DNA of 64,000 bases from Takashimella koratensis (Eukaryota; Basidiomycota; Tremellomycetes; Trichosporonales; Tetragoniomycetaceae): positions 806,001 to 870,000 of the forward strand of contig BCKT01000006.1 of assembly GCA_003116875.1 (NCBI GenBank), given 5' to 3'. Every line of letters starts with the position of its first letter. Within the stretch, counting starts at the first letter, position 1. This document shows positions 44,763 to 57,378 of the stretch, in pieces. The notes under the pieces were generated by a model. The model ran no database searches and was not told the origin of the DNA. It was given only the letters and a program-made list of their open reading frames with translations. The position numbers and the translations under genes were made by a program.

Positions 44763-46046
44763 CTAGGCGTTGGGAGCGGCCGCGGGGTGGTCGATGGGCC
44801 GGAGAACAAAGTCTGCAGGGACGCGATTGTTCAAGATCACGTCGGTGTTGACCATATCCACTGCGTCGACTAGGTGGTGTCAGCGCTGTTCTTCTGCGTT
44901 GATGGGTACAGCCGCTCGACTCCTCTCGTTCCTATCAGGGCCCAGAGCATCCCCCTCAGTCTCACGAGCCACTTACCTCTCTCTTCACTCTTCTTCAAAC
45001 TCTCAAAGATCCCAGCTTCAAAGTTCCTCGCGATAACTCTTTTCCTAGCCACTTCCCTCTCTACATCTAACCAGACTTTGACATCCATCATCTCGGCGCA
45101 CTCTTTCCACCCGGGGAGGGAGAGGAGCGTGTACAGGCCCTCGACGATGACGATCCGATGGGAAGGGGTGATAGGGTTCGGAGAAGGGCGGGGGTCCTTG
45201 ATCGCGTGGTCAAATGTCGGGAAGGGGATGGACATAGGTGGGGAAGGGAGCAGAGGGAGTTTGAGTTGTTGTAGAAAAGTCAGGTAAGATGCGAAATCGA
45301 AAGTGAATGCTGCGCCCTGAGGAACGGATACGTTCATTCCCAAAAATGAGGAAGCGAGTTGCACAAGTTTGATCAGTACGATACTATAGCAGGGACTGGT
45401 TTAACCTTACTCACCCGCCTCCAATGAGCTTGGACGGGATCGTCCATCGCATCCATTTGGGCGCGGGAGAAATGCCACCCGTCTAGCCCTACACAAACCG
45501 CGACCTCGTCCCCGCCACCTTGCTGCGGATTTGGCGACGCGAGCGCCAGGTCCACCGGTTGGGCGAGTGCCGAAGGGTGCGGGGCCGGGTGGTTGAGGAG
45601 AAGGGTGTTGAGTTGGTCCGTCAGAGGATAGGCGATGGTGGATTTACCGCACCCGGGTGGTCTAGAGGAGTTGGTTGAGTCTCAGTCTAGACGACTAGTC
45701 GGGGATGAAGGTGTCTCGTTCACGCGGATTAGACGGAAGAGAGAAGAGGGAAGAGTAAGGAGAGGGTTAGACCTACCCTGCAATAGCCACGAGTAGCCGC
45801 TGGTCCGCTGGCGTCCTGAATACCGAGTCAGTCAGTTAGTCAGTCTCGGCACGCGAGACTTGAGGCGGGGTGTACCCATGATATAGTCGGGACATACAGA
45901 CGGACAATGGGTTCGCAGTGTGGGCGGTAAGAGAGAACGGGAACAAGGGGACGTGGTCTGTGCAAGGTGGGGAAGGGGGTATGACCTAGGACTGACTTTT
46001 TGAAAGACTTGAGGATGGCCTGAACAAGCGGCTCGAGCTCGTCCAT
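44763..46046 (-). CDS. P-loop kinase of the uridine kinase/phosphoribulokinase superfamily (Yfh7-like), 260 aa
   Basis: Exons: 46046-45997, 45815-45777, 45661-45415, 45316-44977, 44869-44763 (phases 2, 2, 0, 1). Walker A is GPPGCGKST, split by an intron after the first Gly. The substrate loop GLDGWHFSR follows, then GAAFTFDF and the IVIVEGLYTLL strand of the uridine kinase/PRK fold. Next is an LID-like basic segment (VARKRVIARNFEAGI) and a C-terminal strand (NTDVILNNRVPADF). The overall length is close to fungal proteins annotated as uridine kinase-like or Yfh7-like. The nucleoside or sugar substrate cannot be told from sequence; pantothenate and fructose-type kinases share this fold. It diverges from the S1/P1 nuclease gene over 351 bp. 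Confidence 0.85.
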
Positions 46047-46397
46047 TGTCGCGGTCGTGGTGGTGGTCGTGGTGTCCCGGATGAAGAAGAGGGTTGGTGA
46101 AGTGGGTCGTGTGCGGGTAATTTACGAGCGGATGGCTGCAGAGGGAGGGAGCGAGGTTGGGTGGCGCAGGTTTCAGATTCCCATTGGCTGGCCCCTTGGC
46201 TCTTGGCTCTGCGTCACTCGTCCTCGTCCCCTGCTACGACGTCAGATTGTCCCATTCACTCTTCACCCACCACCCATCGCTGTGTATCTATCCTCGAGTC
46301 ACCACCACAACTATCTCATATCCCATATCCCATATCCCATATTGCACATCTACATCGTCTGTGACGACTTGATACATCGCCATCGTCAGTAGCAACC
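46047..46397. promoter_or_regulatory. Divergent promoter of the P-loop kinase (-) and S1/P1 nuclease (+)
   Basis: A 351-bp region with a short tandem repeat (CATATCC)3 at 46317-46342, about 60-80 bp upstream of the nuclease start codon. Confidence 0.5.
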
Positions 46398-48147
46398 ATG
46401 AAGTTGCTCGTTCCTCTCGTTGTTGCCGCTGCGTTACCCACTGCCCTCGCGTGGGGTGCTGCAGGTAAGCCCAGGCTGCTCTTCTTCTTCTCTTCTTCTT
46501 CACAACCTCACAAACTCTCCCTCCTACTCTTCCCTCCTCATCCGAGTCCAAGAAAGGGCACAGCTGACCCCTTTCCCTCTACTCTACTTCCTCTCGCTCA
46601 CTTCTTTCGCTCACGTCCTCTCGCTCACTCGCTATCGCTCGTTCGCTCGCTCGTTCGCTAGGCCACGAAATCGTCGCGACCATCGCCCAAGTCCACTTGC
46701 ACCCTTCTGTCCGTGACAAATTATGCACGATCCTCCCTCCTCAGGCCAAGTGTCATCTCGCGCCTGTCGCTGCGTGGGCGGACCAAGTTCGAAGCAGGTA
46801 CCCCGCCTCGGGGCCTATGCACTATATTAATCGTGAGTGAGGGTCAAGGTAGCACTCTAGCCTCAAAGTTCAGAGCTAACCGATGTCTCGATGCCCTTAG
46901 CCAAGCTCGATCACCCAGGTGATCACTGCGAATTCGGAGAACACGGATGGATCAATGAAGATATCAATGTCCTTACAGCGATCATGAACAAGACTCAGGC
47001 AGTCATGGACGGTGAAGGGTGAGTTGGGCTATACGCATGACCCAGAGCACCCTACATCACTGGCATCGCTTCTCGTTGAAACGGCTACTCCTCGTCTCTC
47101 CCTTGCGAGAGCGATGGCTAACTCCTTCCTCTGGTGCACAGAGACATCCCGCTTAGGTTCTTGATCCACTTCATTGGCGATTTGCACCAACCTCTCCACC
47201 TGACAGGCCGAGACAAGGGCGGCAACGGCGCTTTGTTCAAGTTTGAAGGCCATGCGAGGAAGTGAGTATCCCCGGGGGTTGGTGGGCCTGGTTGCGAAAG
47301 GCGCATAGTGATTCTGCGCCGGTTGGTTCAAGCCAAGGCTGACATTCCACCAGCTTGCACTCGGTTTGGGACTCGGGATTGATCACTAAGAACATTCGAG
47401 AGATCCACAACTACACCCGTCCTGTCCCTTCGTACGTGACCCCTTTCTCTGACCCCTATCTTATCCCTCACCGCACGGCTCCACGCTGATCCCCTCCCCT
47501 GAAGGAAACAAGTCGAATCCGCTCTCCTCGGGGCCATCTTCGACCCTTACGTCCGCTGGATCGTCTGGGAAGGTCTTCGCGAATGGTGGCGTTTCGATCT
47601 CTCTTCCTGGGTCTCTTGCCCTTCCTCTGGCGACCCTTACCCACACTCCTCGATCAATAGCTCGGTCCCACACCACACTACGTTCAAGACCCAGCTCTAC
47701 GATGCGTCAAACGTCGTCATGTCGTTTGTACCTCCCGTGGTTCAGGACTGGTTGAGGCCTTATATCCCGGACACCCGAGGGTTCGCGGACAAACTCTTAT
47801 CTGCTCACCCTTCCGCCATCGCCTCTTCAGCAGCAGCCTCATCTGCCGTTGATATCGGAACGGACAAATTCGATTTCCCAGCTTGCCCATATACCTGGTC
47901 TTCCCCGCTCCACCACCTCAACTGCGCAATCATCTGGCCGGCAAACTACACCGGCGAACCAGGCCACGAACTCATTGAACTTGACACGGACGAGTACGTC
48001 GGGCAGTTGAAGAGGGATAAGACGGTCGAGAAGTTGTTGGCAATGGCAGGGATTAGGCTCGCAAAGGTGCTCAACGAAGCATTGAGTGGTACGGATTTCG
48101 CAGAGATTCGAAATGAGCTCGTCGATGGGCTGTGGATTGAGTACTAG
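46398..48147 (+). CDS. Secreted S1/P1-type zinc-dependent nuclease, 398 aa
   Basis: Extracellular single-strand nuclease/3'-nucleotidase for nucleic-acid scavenging. Exons: 46398-46464, 46662-46832, 46901-47018, 47142-47261, 47354-47431, 47505-48147. A signal peptide (about 1-18, ending LPTALA) precedes Trp19, which becomes the N-terminal zinc ligand. Mature numbering gives Trp1, His6 (WGAAGH) and Asp45 (WADQVR) exactly as in nuclease P1. These are followed by the other ligands in HYIN, the HFIGDLHQPLH helix and the LHSVWDSGL motif. Several N-glycosylation sequons are visible (NKT, NYT, NSS). The full trinuclear zinc site appears intact, so the enzyme should be active. Length is larger than P1 (270 aa mature) because of a C-terminal extension from about residue 270. 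Confidence 0.94.
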
Positions 48148-48466
48148 TGGCTGGGCTAGCTGAGCTCGTCCACTGTCGTTCACTGCCACCCATACCTCCG
48201 ACCCAACCTATCTCCGTGTCCTCGATTCACTTTTTGTCTCGTCCGCGCAAATTAACAACATAACCCAAGCATATCTCATCTGAACTCTGAACTTTCCACT
48301 ATTCATCACGTCTCGGCGTCACCCTATCCATGCTAGTCTTCCTGTCTTATATATGAATGTATGTATGTGTGCGTGATCACCGTCTCTCCTGTTGGATCAT
48401 TCGATGCCGCCTCGTGCTGTTGGATAGGATACAATTGGGCATAACCCGACGAATCTTACGGAGCCC
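48148..48466. other. Convergent 3' region between S1/P1 nuclease and RAD5
   Basis: 319 bp between convergent genes. Nothing recognised. Confidence 0.5.
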
Positions 48467-51400
48467 TCACAACCCCTCGTCCTCGCTGTCGTCCTCGTCG
48501 AGACCAAAGATCTTCTTGATATCCGCCAAAGTCGCTTGTTTATCCTTTGTCGCTCCTCCACTCAACGACGCGTTGACCAATGCCGTCTTTGACCTCTCTG
48601 ACGAGACACTGCGTCAGTCATGCAAATCTCATCACTGTTTCCACCACACGATCAATAACCCCCGGGCCTACACCGGTAGGTCCTTGAACTCACGAATCTT
48701 CATGATCCTCTTCTCAACCGTGCCTTTGATAATGTACCTCGTGACAAACACTGGCTTATTCTGACCTAGTCGATGAACTCGATCAATAGCCTGTTGTTCA
48801 ATCGCTTCATTCCACCACGTATCCATCATGAACACATCTAGGACAATCAATAATCAACAACTTTTCTCCCTTCCTCGACATTTTTCATCTGAAACTCACG
48901 ATTCGCCATGGTCAAGTTCAACCCCACTCCACCGGCTTTTAGCGAAATCAACAAAACAACCGGCTCGTTTACGGTTTTCCCGAATTCATCGATAGTAGCT
49001 GCACGTTGAGCTTGACTCATTGATCCGTCGAATCGAAGCCATCGTACACCGTCGTTTGTCAATGTTGACTCGATCAGGTCTGTTCAACGGGTTCACATGG
49101 TCATCGAGTGTGTGCGATAATAGTAGATGGATCGTCAGTCTCCCTCCATCTCACATGATCCGCTCCGCCGACTTACCGAGGAACGAAGTAAACTGAGAAA
49201 ACACCAACGCCTTGAACAATGGTTCCGCCTCACGTATTGTCTTCAACTTTCTCGACAAAGCTCTCAACTTTGTACTCGATACCACGTCTACTTTCCCCAA
49301 GGTAATCGCTCCTCCACCACTGCCACCGTTCGCGCTCTCTTGGGACGCCGAGACGGGTCGACCGTGGTCATCGGTGTACATTCCCGTGATAGGGTTCACA
49401 CGGCGTCGACGACGTTGAACAGATCGAAGGTCGGTCATTGTTACAGGACCTTTATCGCATACTGGGCATTTCGCGGGTTTCCCACCATCTCCGCAATGGC
49501 CAATCCAGTCGACGATGCAGTCTTGGCACCTGTGATAACCCAATAGCCCAAAGCGATCAGTCAGCATGCGTATGGTTCCACTGCAACATGGTCCCCTTTG
49601 CCGTCACCCAATCGTGTCAAGCTTCCCACTCACCCTCGATGGTAACAAGGCAACAAGACCTCGTCAAAGATCTCGCTCGTGCAGACGATACATTCCGGTG
49701 TCGATTCCGCTTCCCCGATCTCCTTCAACACCTGGAGTGCGTATGCCGGATCGGGACCTGAATCGTTGCTGGTTTCCGTTTCGTTCTCGGCTCGACCACC
49801 TGCGTAGCTGGTGATGAGCTGTTTGAGGGTAAGTTTGTCGCTGCTATTGCCGTTGGTGGCGGTGGCGGTTTCGGTGTCGAGATCGAGAGCTTCGTCGCCT
49901 AGTTGGTCGTCCTCTGACCCTTTGCTCAGCGCCAACAGCGGGTGATCCACACATTGTCGCAACCTAAAAAGTAATCAGCAAACACTCAAGACCCTTGCTC
50001 TACCCACTTCATCAACATCGCCAAGATGGACGTATAATTCGACATTGCTCTCCCTTCCGCATCCAACTGAATAAACCTTTTCTTCGCCCTATCCTCTAAC
50101 CGCTTATAGATCTGTCTCTCGGGTCTTGAGAAATTCAATACCTGTAGATCCACATTCTTCGGCGGTAGATCAACAATCAATCTCCCATCTTTATCTCGCA
50201 TCGATTTCTCTCTGCGGAGGAGACACGATTCGAGGATATATTGAACGACATTGAGTGCTTTCGGGTCATGATTGAGGAAAGGGACAGTGACAAAGCTTCG
50301 AAAGAAAGAGTAGAGACCCCAGGGTTCGAGTCGAAGGAAATGAAGGAGTGAGAACAAGTCATCTAGACGATTCACGATCGGTGTACCTGTCAGCGCCCAC
50401 CGGCGTTGTCCCTTGAGCTCGTAGCAGGCTTTAGAGACTTGGGCGGTTCGGTTCTTGATATTATGCGCTTCGTCAAGGACGATTCGGAGAAATTCGTGGT
50501 CGTAGACACTACCGCCTTCGTAGCTCGGTTTATCCTTGTTCTTCTTCCAGCGAGAATGCTCGCTGACCAGGGTCCCGTAGCTTGTGATCACCACGTCGAC
50601 GCGTTTCTTCCCCTCCAGAGGGGCGAGGAGTCGGCCTAGGTCCGTTCGGTCGTTGCCGTACCATACGACCGAGGCGATCGACCCGCGCTCAGACATCTTG
50701 CCCAGCTCGTCGGCCCACTGCGATGCGAGCGACACGGGGCAGACAACAAGAGTCGCGCGGGGTGCTGTAGCTGCAAGGGAGGAAGACGATCCAGTGCCTG
50801 CTGAAGAACCGGCAACAGCGCGCCACTGGTTGGACAAGGTGACTTGAACAAACTTGCGACGTTTGGTTGATGGCTCATCGTCGTCGGCTCCAATCACAGG
50901 TGGTGTAGTCGTGCCGTCCGTTTCGTCGATATCGCTCTCACGATTCAGATGGATCAACGAGGCCATCATACATGTTTTCCCCATCCCTGTGGGTTCATGT
51001 ATCAGCTGTCCAGCCAGTCTTGGTAACGAAACTCTCCCAGAAACCAGACCTACCCATCGCATCAGCCAAGATCCCACCTCGCGACCTGTTCTGAGACCGA
51101 GGAAACTCAAGGCTCAATTCGCCGCTGTACGGGTTCCAGAAAAACTTTCGAGATGGATCGATGTAATCGTCATCGTCTTCAATCTCGATCGGTTGACCCT
51201 CGACTTGGTCTTTCCTGAACGCGTACCTAAGATAGTTTGCGTCAGTCGGGTCTTGCTAAGATTGAGCGACGACTCACTCTTCCCATAATGGATGCAACGT
51301 GTTGTTTGACTCTCGGATCGACGCGTCCCCCTTTTCGCGCCCGCTCATCCATGTCAATGCTTGTTTTTGGTATGGTCGGAGCGTGTACAAGAATGTCGAG

Positions 51401-53107
51401 GGAGGGTCGGTCTCGCCGAGCTTTGCGTCACTCATCTGGGCTCTACTACCGTTAGCTCCCATAGTTGAGCAAGACCAACCAGCTCAGACCAATCACTCAC
51501 TTTCTGTAAATCGCGTCCAACTCGCTCATCTGCTCATCATCAAGTTTTTCCGCCTCGTCTCCACTGTCCTCATCTTCTTCTTCATCCTCGTCTCCAGCGG
51601 GCCGTTTTCTCTCTCTCCCTGTCGCTGATGTAGGCCCACTGCCGTTGCTCCCCTTGGAAGGGCTAGGAGACCGCTTCGTGCTCTTTGATTGCCCGTCAAA
51701 GTGCTTCAGAGACGTCTCGTTGATCGTTGCGGAGCCATTACTCTTCTGAGCGAGTAAGAGCGCGTTCGAGCGGAGCGGCTTGACACCGATACGACCTAGA
51801 GTGACGGTATCAGCAGCCCTCTCACGTAAACCACTACGATAGCTACTCTCGTAGTAAAAAACTCACCAAACAACGATCCGAGAGCGTCCTTGCGCTTGCG
51901 TAACGCCTCCTCGTCCTCTGTCTCTTGCTGTTCCTGCCAAAACGTCCCGCCCGTAGCCCGATCCTTGTTCTCGAGCGGGACGAACGCCGTGCGGGTTAGA
52001 TACACTTTGACATTGAGCAGGATCGTGCTCCCTGTTGACAAGGTCTGAGGGCAGTCTATCACGTGTCCTCGAAGCTCGACTGCGAGGGTGTTGTAAGCTT
52101 TGAAAGTAAGAGATGAGGTGGGTGTCTGCTTTGGGAAAGAGGATACGCACTGATATCAGTGTCGAGAAGGTGGACGAGGAACCCCGCTTCGGTGACAGAG
52201 AGGCGGCCAACTGGAGGCGGTGTAAGCAAAAGCTATCTGACAGCTCAACAGCTGAGTCATCTACGCACCCTCTGGTCACCGACGAGCAAGCGCTACAGTT
52301 AGCGACTCGGAGGCAAAGGCAACGTATTCCAAAGTTGCAATCTTACGGACTTACCAAAGCCTCTGTCGTTTCTGATACATTGTTAGCGACTGTCGGATTG
52401 AACTCCATTTCAAGCCGAGCTCACCTAAACCTGATAATCTGGTCGACCTGACTCTTGGCAGGCGGTTTCTTCGGCGCCTGTAATATCTCAGCCACTACTC
52501 TACCCCACTTCAGGTGACCCACCGGCGCCGTTTTCTTCGCCATCATCGCTCCGAGGGTCATCTGTTTCGTTCCCATCTTACTTGACCCATTAACCATTTT
52601 CCCACCTACCAACCTCGCCGGTCCACTCCCCCCTTTGGTTCCATTCACACCTGCGTCGACCGTTTTGGTCGCTCTCGCTTTCGGTCGCTCGAATACGACT
52701 TTGCTACCGGGGGAACAGTAACCTTTGCCCTTGGACAAGCTCCATCCCTCGCATACGAACTCGCCAAGGTACCCGCGCGCAAAACCGGGCGGGACCTTGG
52801 GTGCTAGCGCGGTAGAGGCAGCGGGTTGAGAAGGGGATGGCGCGCGGCGGCGGGATGGAATGGAAGAGGAGGGGGAAGAGCGCTTGCTAGGTCCTGGACG
52901 GTCGATGGAGATCACGTCGTCTTCGTCGGACTCGACGGCGATCGCGGATCCAGCGCTCGCCGGGATCGATCCCGATCGAGAAGCGACGGCGGCGGCGGTG
53001 GGAACCTCGGTGAAGAGCGCAGCAGACGGCTGGGGAACATTGTCGTCCTCGTGTTCCGAGTCAGAGGCAGGGAAGAACAAATCTTGCTCGCCGTCACTAT
53101 CAGGCAT
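48467..53107 (-). CDS. RAD5: DNA repair helicase/ubiquitin ligase Rad5 (HLTF homologue), 1246 aa
   Basis: SWI2/SNF2 ATPase and RING E3 that polyubiquitinates PCNA with Ubc13-Mms2 for error-free bypass of replication blocks in the nucleus. Thirteen exons: 53107-52425, 52371-52355, 52210-52151, 52097-51867, 51795-51501, 51442-51278, 51226-51054, 50986-50008, 49963-49634, 49529-49177, 49079-48900, 48837-48694, 48597-48467. In order: disordered acidic N-terminus, HIRAN domain ([19 protein letters not shown] at the exon 2/3 junction), helicase motif [13 protein letters not shown], motif [12 protein letters not shown] and TGTPI.NRLDDL. The RING inserted in the helicase core is CIVC...CYHRGCQDC...CPVC, and the final motifs are [13 protein letters not shown] and DRVHRLGQ. 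Motif I reads DAMGMGKT where yeast has DEMGLGKT. The micro-exon 52371-52355 is 17 nt. Bidirectional promoter with POP5. Confidence 0.95.
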
Positions 53108-53306
53108 GGTAATTGTTGCGAAAGGTGGGTGGAGGATGGTCAGACGCGTCGAGGAAACACGAAGAAAAAAAGCAACATGAAAATAGTCGGTCCAGTCAAC
53201 CGCCGCCCAAAGGAGGGGTTTTGATGGTGCCTGAAATATGCATATCCAGTCAAGCGAAGTTTTCAATCAACCTCGACGTTTATCTTCTTCTTCTCCATCC
53301 CTCACC
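53108..53306. promoter_or_regulatory. Short bidirectional promoter of RAD5 (-) and POP5 (+)
   Basis: Only 199 bp separate the two start codons, so the genes share control DNA. No known element seen. Confidence 0.55.
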
Positions 53307-54150
53307 ATGGTTCGGTTCAAGAACAGGTACCTCTTGATTGAGTTCCTCACTCCCTCATCTCTCACCCCTTTCCCTTCTGTCACCTCTCCTTCTGCGGCGT
53401 CGTGCCCCAACGCCGACCTGGCCGACGACAATGACGACAATGAGGACGATGAGGACGAAGAAGTCGCACTTGGTCCTATACCCGATTTACCTTTCCTCGT
53501 CCCGCTTCCTGACCTCGCCCTTGCTCGGGCCCGAGCAGGAGGGAACCATGGGGAAGGTGGCGATGGAGGTGCGAATGTCTTCAAGGCGGTGAGGACGATC
53601 GTGCAGGATGTGTTTGGGGACGAAGGGTGGGGACGAATCGCCAGTTCGTTCAAAGGTGAGTCAACCTTTGGACATGATTCACCCCTACTGTACACTCGAC
53701 TACCAATGCCTGCAGACTGCTCTCTATCACTTGACTGGGGGTAATGTCCTCTTCCTAACCCGTTTACATCGTGCTAACCTCCGCAGTGATCTATCACTCC
53801 CCGCTAACCACGTTGACTCTTGTCCGCGTCGCTCGGCCACACTACCGCCTCCTCTGGGCCTCTCTCACCCTTCTCACCTCCCTCGGACCCGGCCGTGCCG
53901 TCCTACCCCGCGTCGTCGCTGTCTCGGGAACTATCAAGAAGTGCCAGAACCGCGCGATCGCATACCACCGCCTCGTCATTGCGAGAGCTGTGAGCGTCTT
54001 AGGTGAGTTGGATCGGAACGGGGAGGTTTTGGAGAACCATGTAGCTGACGATTGATTGCTATGGATGTAGGCGCAGAAGCAGTAGAGAGCGCAAAACTTG
54101 ACATCGCAGCGGAGCAAGAGCAGACGACGTTGGCGAGCATCGAGGACTAA
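53307..54150 (+). CDS. POP5: RNase P/MRP protein subunit Pop5, 214 aa
   Basis: Core protein of nuclear RNase P (tRNA 5' processing) and RNase MRP (rRNA processing). Exons: 53307-53655, 53787-54002, 54071-54150 (phase 1 both). The typical start MVRFKNRYLLIEFL is followed by an acidic/low-complexity insertion (about residues 15-75). The conserved core then gives RVARPHYRLLWASLTLLTSL, VVAVSGTIKKCQNRAI and YHRLVI. A possible extra micro-exon at about 53716-53740 was not used because it breaks the frame. Slightly longer than yeast Pop5 (173 aa) because of the insertion. Confidence 0.93.
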
Positions 54151-54685
54151 GTGACATTGTTATCGTCCTATCCTGAACCCCTCTAGCCAGACTGTTCACT
54201 TCTCCACAATCGGTTGACTTTGCTTGCCGTTTCCCTATCTTGTACGCATATACTCGTTGTAATATGAACCATCTGCATCGATCTCACTTCTACATTCCAA
54301 TTCTGGCTACTCGCAAACAAGAAGCCAATCAAATATAACAGATTACAATTACGCAACGACGACAGAAGGGGTGGTAAAGAATACGACCAAGGTTGAGATG
54401 GGCGAGGAGTGAGGGGCGAAGGCAAAGTTGTAGCGGACAGATGAAAAGTCCCAAGATCAGCAAGCAGGACAACTAAGGCCAGTCCATACAGCCAGGGAGT
54501 AGATGCACGGATGTAGACAGTTGAATCTTCGATGACAGTATTTCCTTTCCGTCGAGATCGTCTTCGTTCATCTTGTTTGATTTTCGTTTTGCTGATCTCA
54601 ATCCCCCGAGCCCTGACTCTTACTCCCACACGTCTTGCCCGAAGTTTCTCCCCTCCACTCTGTTCACACGAATCCGTTCCCTCGC
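54151..54685. other. Convergent 3' region, nothing seen
   Basis: 535 bp between POP5 (+) and the Ser/Pro-rich gene (-). No supported ORF or RNA. Confidence 0.5.
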
Positions 54686-56307
54686 TCATTCCTTGGGCTC
54701 GTGGTGGACAAGATCCTCGAGCCTTTGCTCCAACCCCCTTCCCAACCCTTCCCGTTCCCACTCGTCCCCCCCGAGCCCCAGCCCTCCTCTACCTGCCGCC
54801 TCCCAGCTCGGCTTATTCGGCAACCCCGCGGTCCCAGCTCCTCCCACAGACGCCTCCGATGACGCCGGTCCTGCACCCAAGGCCGCCATCGTTCCCGAGC
54901 CAGGATTGATCGGGCTCTGGCCCGCGACGTGCGCCGAGGATGCAGGCACAGGCGAACGTGTCACCATGCTCGGGCTAACGGTGCCAGGCAAGTGATCAGG
55001 CGAGAGGTTGCCCGATGCAATCTCGACGAGCGAGGTGACCGTCGTCGGGACGGAGAGGAGAAGGTCGTTGTATGAGATGAAAGAGATGCGACGTTTCTCT
55101 TTGGTAGGTGTGAGGTGTGTCGGGATCGCCTGGGCTGGGAAAGCTGGTGATGAAGTCTAGGATTAGCAATGATAACATTCTAACGCACCTCTTCCTCGGT
55201 TTCGGGCCGGCCAAACGCCCATCCACCGGGAAGGACTGGGCCGGTGCTGATCCGCTGACCTAACGCCGGTCGCTGGGGCGATTGAGACGGGGTGGGGAGG
55301 TGAGTAGGCTGCGGAGGCGCCGACGAGGTCGCGGAGATTGGCGAAGGCGTGCTAGCAGCCAGCGCGGCGGCCTGGACTGCCTGCGCCTGTTGGATCGCCA
55401 GCTGACCAAGGATAGGAGGTGAGGTTGCGGGTGATCCCAAGGGTGAGCCAGACACACTGATTGGACTTGGACTGCGAGACGCCGAATGGCCCGGTGACGA
55501 ATGGAGTTTCCTAAGCGTCGAGCCTACGTTGGCCGTAGGCATCCCGGGGAGACTGGACGAGCTCTGCCTGGCCATTCCAATAGCAGCAGGAGCGGGAGCC
55601 TCAATCTCTAAGCGGTCAATCTGCGATCCGTCGACACCTGGTTGGGATAGCGCCTCGACCGCATCGTCAAGCACAGCTGGTACGGTGTGCTCGAGCGCGG
55701 ACCCATGGGAGAAGATGCGCGACGGTTTGTGATTGAGTGTGCTGTTTTGCTGGATCGGGGGCTGGCTGGGGTTGAGCGAGAGCGACGCGACGGCTGGGAG
55801 CTCAATGTCGCGTTCGAAAATGGCCGAGCTGGACGAGTGGATTGACGCTGGTGAGCCCGGGCGCGAGAGGTGGTGGCCGAGGTGCGCGTGGTGATGATGG
55901 TGTGCGCTCGAGGTAGAGTTGGCGGCAGCAGCAGCGAGGAGCGGGATGGAGCCTGAGCTGGACAAGGGGCCTGCGGTGGCTGGAGAGATGGGCGCGGAGC
56001 TGGCGTTGGGTTTCGGGTGGAACAGAGGTGGAGGAGAGCCAGAAGCGAGAGTCGACGCGCCCAGCGATGGGCCGACATTGTCGCTGGGGCTCACGGGATT
56101 GGGCGAGGACGCGCGGGACGACCGCGGCGAGCGGTGTCGCACGGGGGTGCGCGAGCCGCGGGGGCGCGCGACCGAGGTGCTGGGTGACGGCTCGCGCGGG
56201 TCCGCCGAAGGGTGCGGCGGCGGCAGGTCGATTGGTGCTGTGAGAGTTAGTTGTTAGGCCGGAGTATTGGGCTCACCGAGTTGCGCTCCTGGTGGGATGA
56301 CAGTCAT
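54686..56307 (-). CDS. Ser/Pro/Ala-rich hypothetical protein, 516 aa
   Basis: Exons: 56307-56277, 56237-55189, 55156-54686. The second intron must be only 32 nt (55188-55157), because reading through meets TAG at once and the next AG restores the frame. Most of the protein is low complexity (Ser, Pro, Ala, a His run near HHHHHAHLGHH). The least biased part spans the second junction: LGQRISTGPVLPGGWAFGRP before it and TPTKEKRRISFISYNDLLLS after it. This reads like a short conserved motif with a basophilic phosphorylation site (RRIS), but I know no family name. No membrane segment or signal peptide. Gene likely real; function unknown. Confidence 0.7.
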
Positions 56308-57112
56308 GGTTTGGAGGCAGGTGAACTAGTTGAATAAAGGTTTGAAAGGATTGCAGCAGTTCAGCGGGTCGGAGTGGTCGCTATATCCCTACGTGAATCT
56401 GGGCTAAGAGCGGGGTAGGGGTCCGACGTGAAGTTGACGAGGAGGTGATGTGTGAAAATTCAGACTCGATCGTTTCCTGCCCTGGGGCCTGGAGTTGGGA
56501 GTCGGGAGTCGGACGGAACAACGTTGGACGGATGTAATAGAGAACGAATGGAGTCGGTAGTCGGGATTGGGCGCAGAGTGTGAAGCGAGCTGAGGGGATG
56601 ATTGGGTGAAGAGAGAAGTGCAGACGAGGGATTAGGATTAAGTAGAATGGTAGATTGCCGCGGACGTGGTGCGAGAGACTGTTCGAGGTGTCGGGTAACG
56701 AAAGGGGTGATGGATGTCGAGATTGTCAAGTACGATATGGATAGGCGAGGTGGATGGTAAGATAGGCTGGCAGAGAGACAGAGAGACAGAGGGAGACACG
56801 CGACACTAATGCGGGGCAGCAACGACTGCGTGGGGTGAGGGCAGGAGAGAGTGAGACAGAGGGGAGACCCTAGATGGATCCTATCCTGACGCTAATGACA
56901 GGAAATTGGGGCGACGATTGGGTCGGGTCGGAACGAGGATAGGTCTGGGTCGGGAGGGAGTAGGCGGGGGTGAGAGGGGGAGTGAAAGTGGGCGAGGATG
57001 AAGTGGATGGGGGTGGAGTGGGTGTGGATGGTGTGGATGGGGCAAAAGGTGGTGAGAGACGACGGGGGTGGATCCAGTCTACGCCGTCGTCACACCCACC
57101 CACCCNCCCACC

Positions 57113-57136
57113 CACACACACACACACACACACACA
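57113..57136 (+). repeat. (CA)12 microsatellite
   Basis: Perfect CA run next to a CCCA-rich stretch holding the undetermined base at 57106. Confidence 0.95.
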
Positions 57137-57321
57137 TACACACCACCGCACATCGGCTACTACGGCCTGCGGTCAGCGCTGATTTGCTTCCGTGTGTGGG
57201 ACTGCATTGAGCATCTGCACCCACCCCCAATTGCTAGACTGAATTGCACTGATTGTAGTAAATTAACCTTTGGGTCCGCATCAAGATCGACGCATTTGAT
57301 CCGCCCCTTGCGGCCACTCTG

Positions 57322-57323
<2 letters not shown>

Positions 57324-57377
<54 letters not shown>
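57324..57377 (+). repeat. (CA)27 microsatellite just upstream of CIA30
   Basis: A perfect 54-nt CA repeat ending 18 nt before the CIA30 start codon, so it probably lies in the promoter-leader region or 5' UTR. Confidence 0.97.

Positions 57378-57378
<1 letters not shown>

Noticed and set aside
52260..52320. Possible extra exon between RAD5 exons 2 and 3
   Set aside because: The only acceptor leads to an in-frame stop, whereas skipping it joins RGFG to VGRL as in other HIRAN domains.
53710..53745. Possible micro-exon in the first intron of POP5
   Set aside because: Including it shifts the frame and destroys the conserved HYRLLWASLTLL segment.
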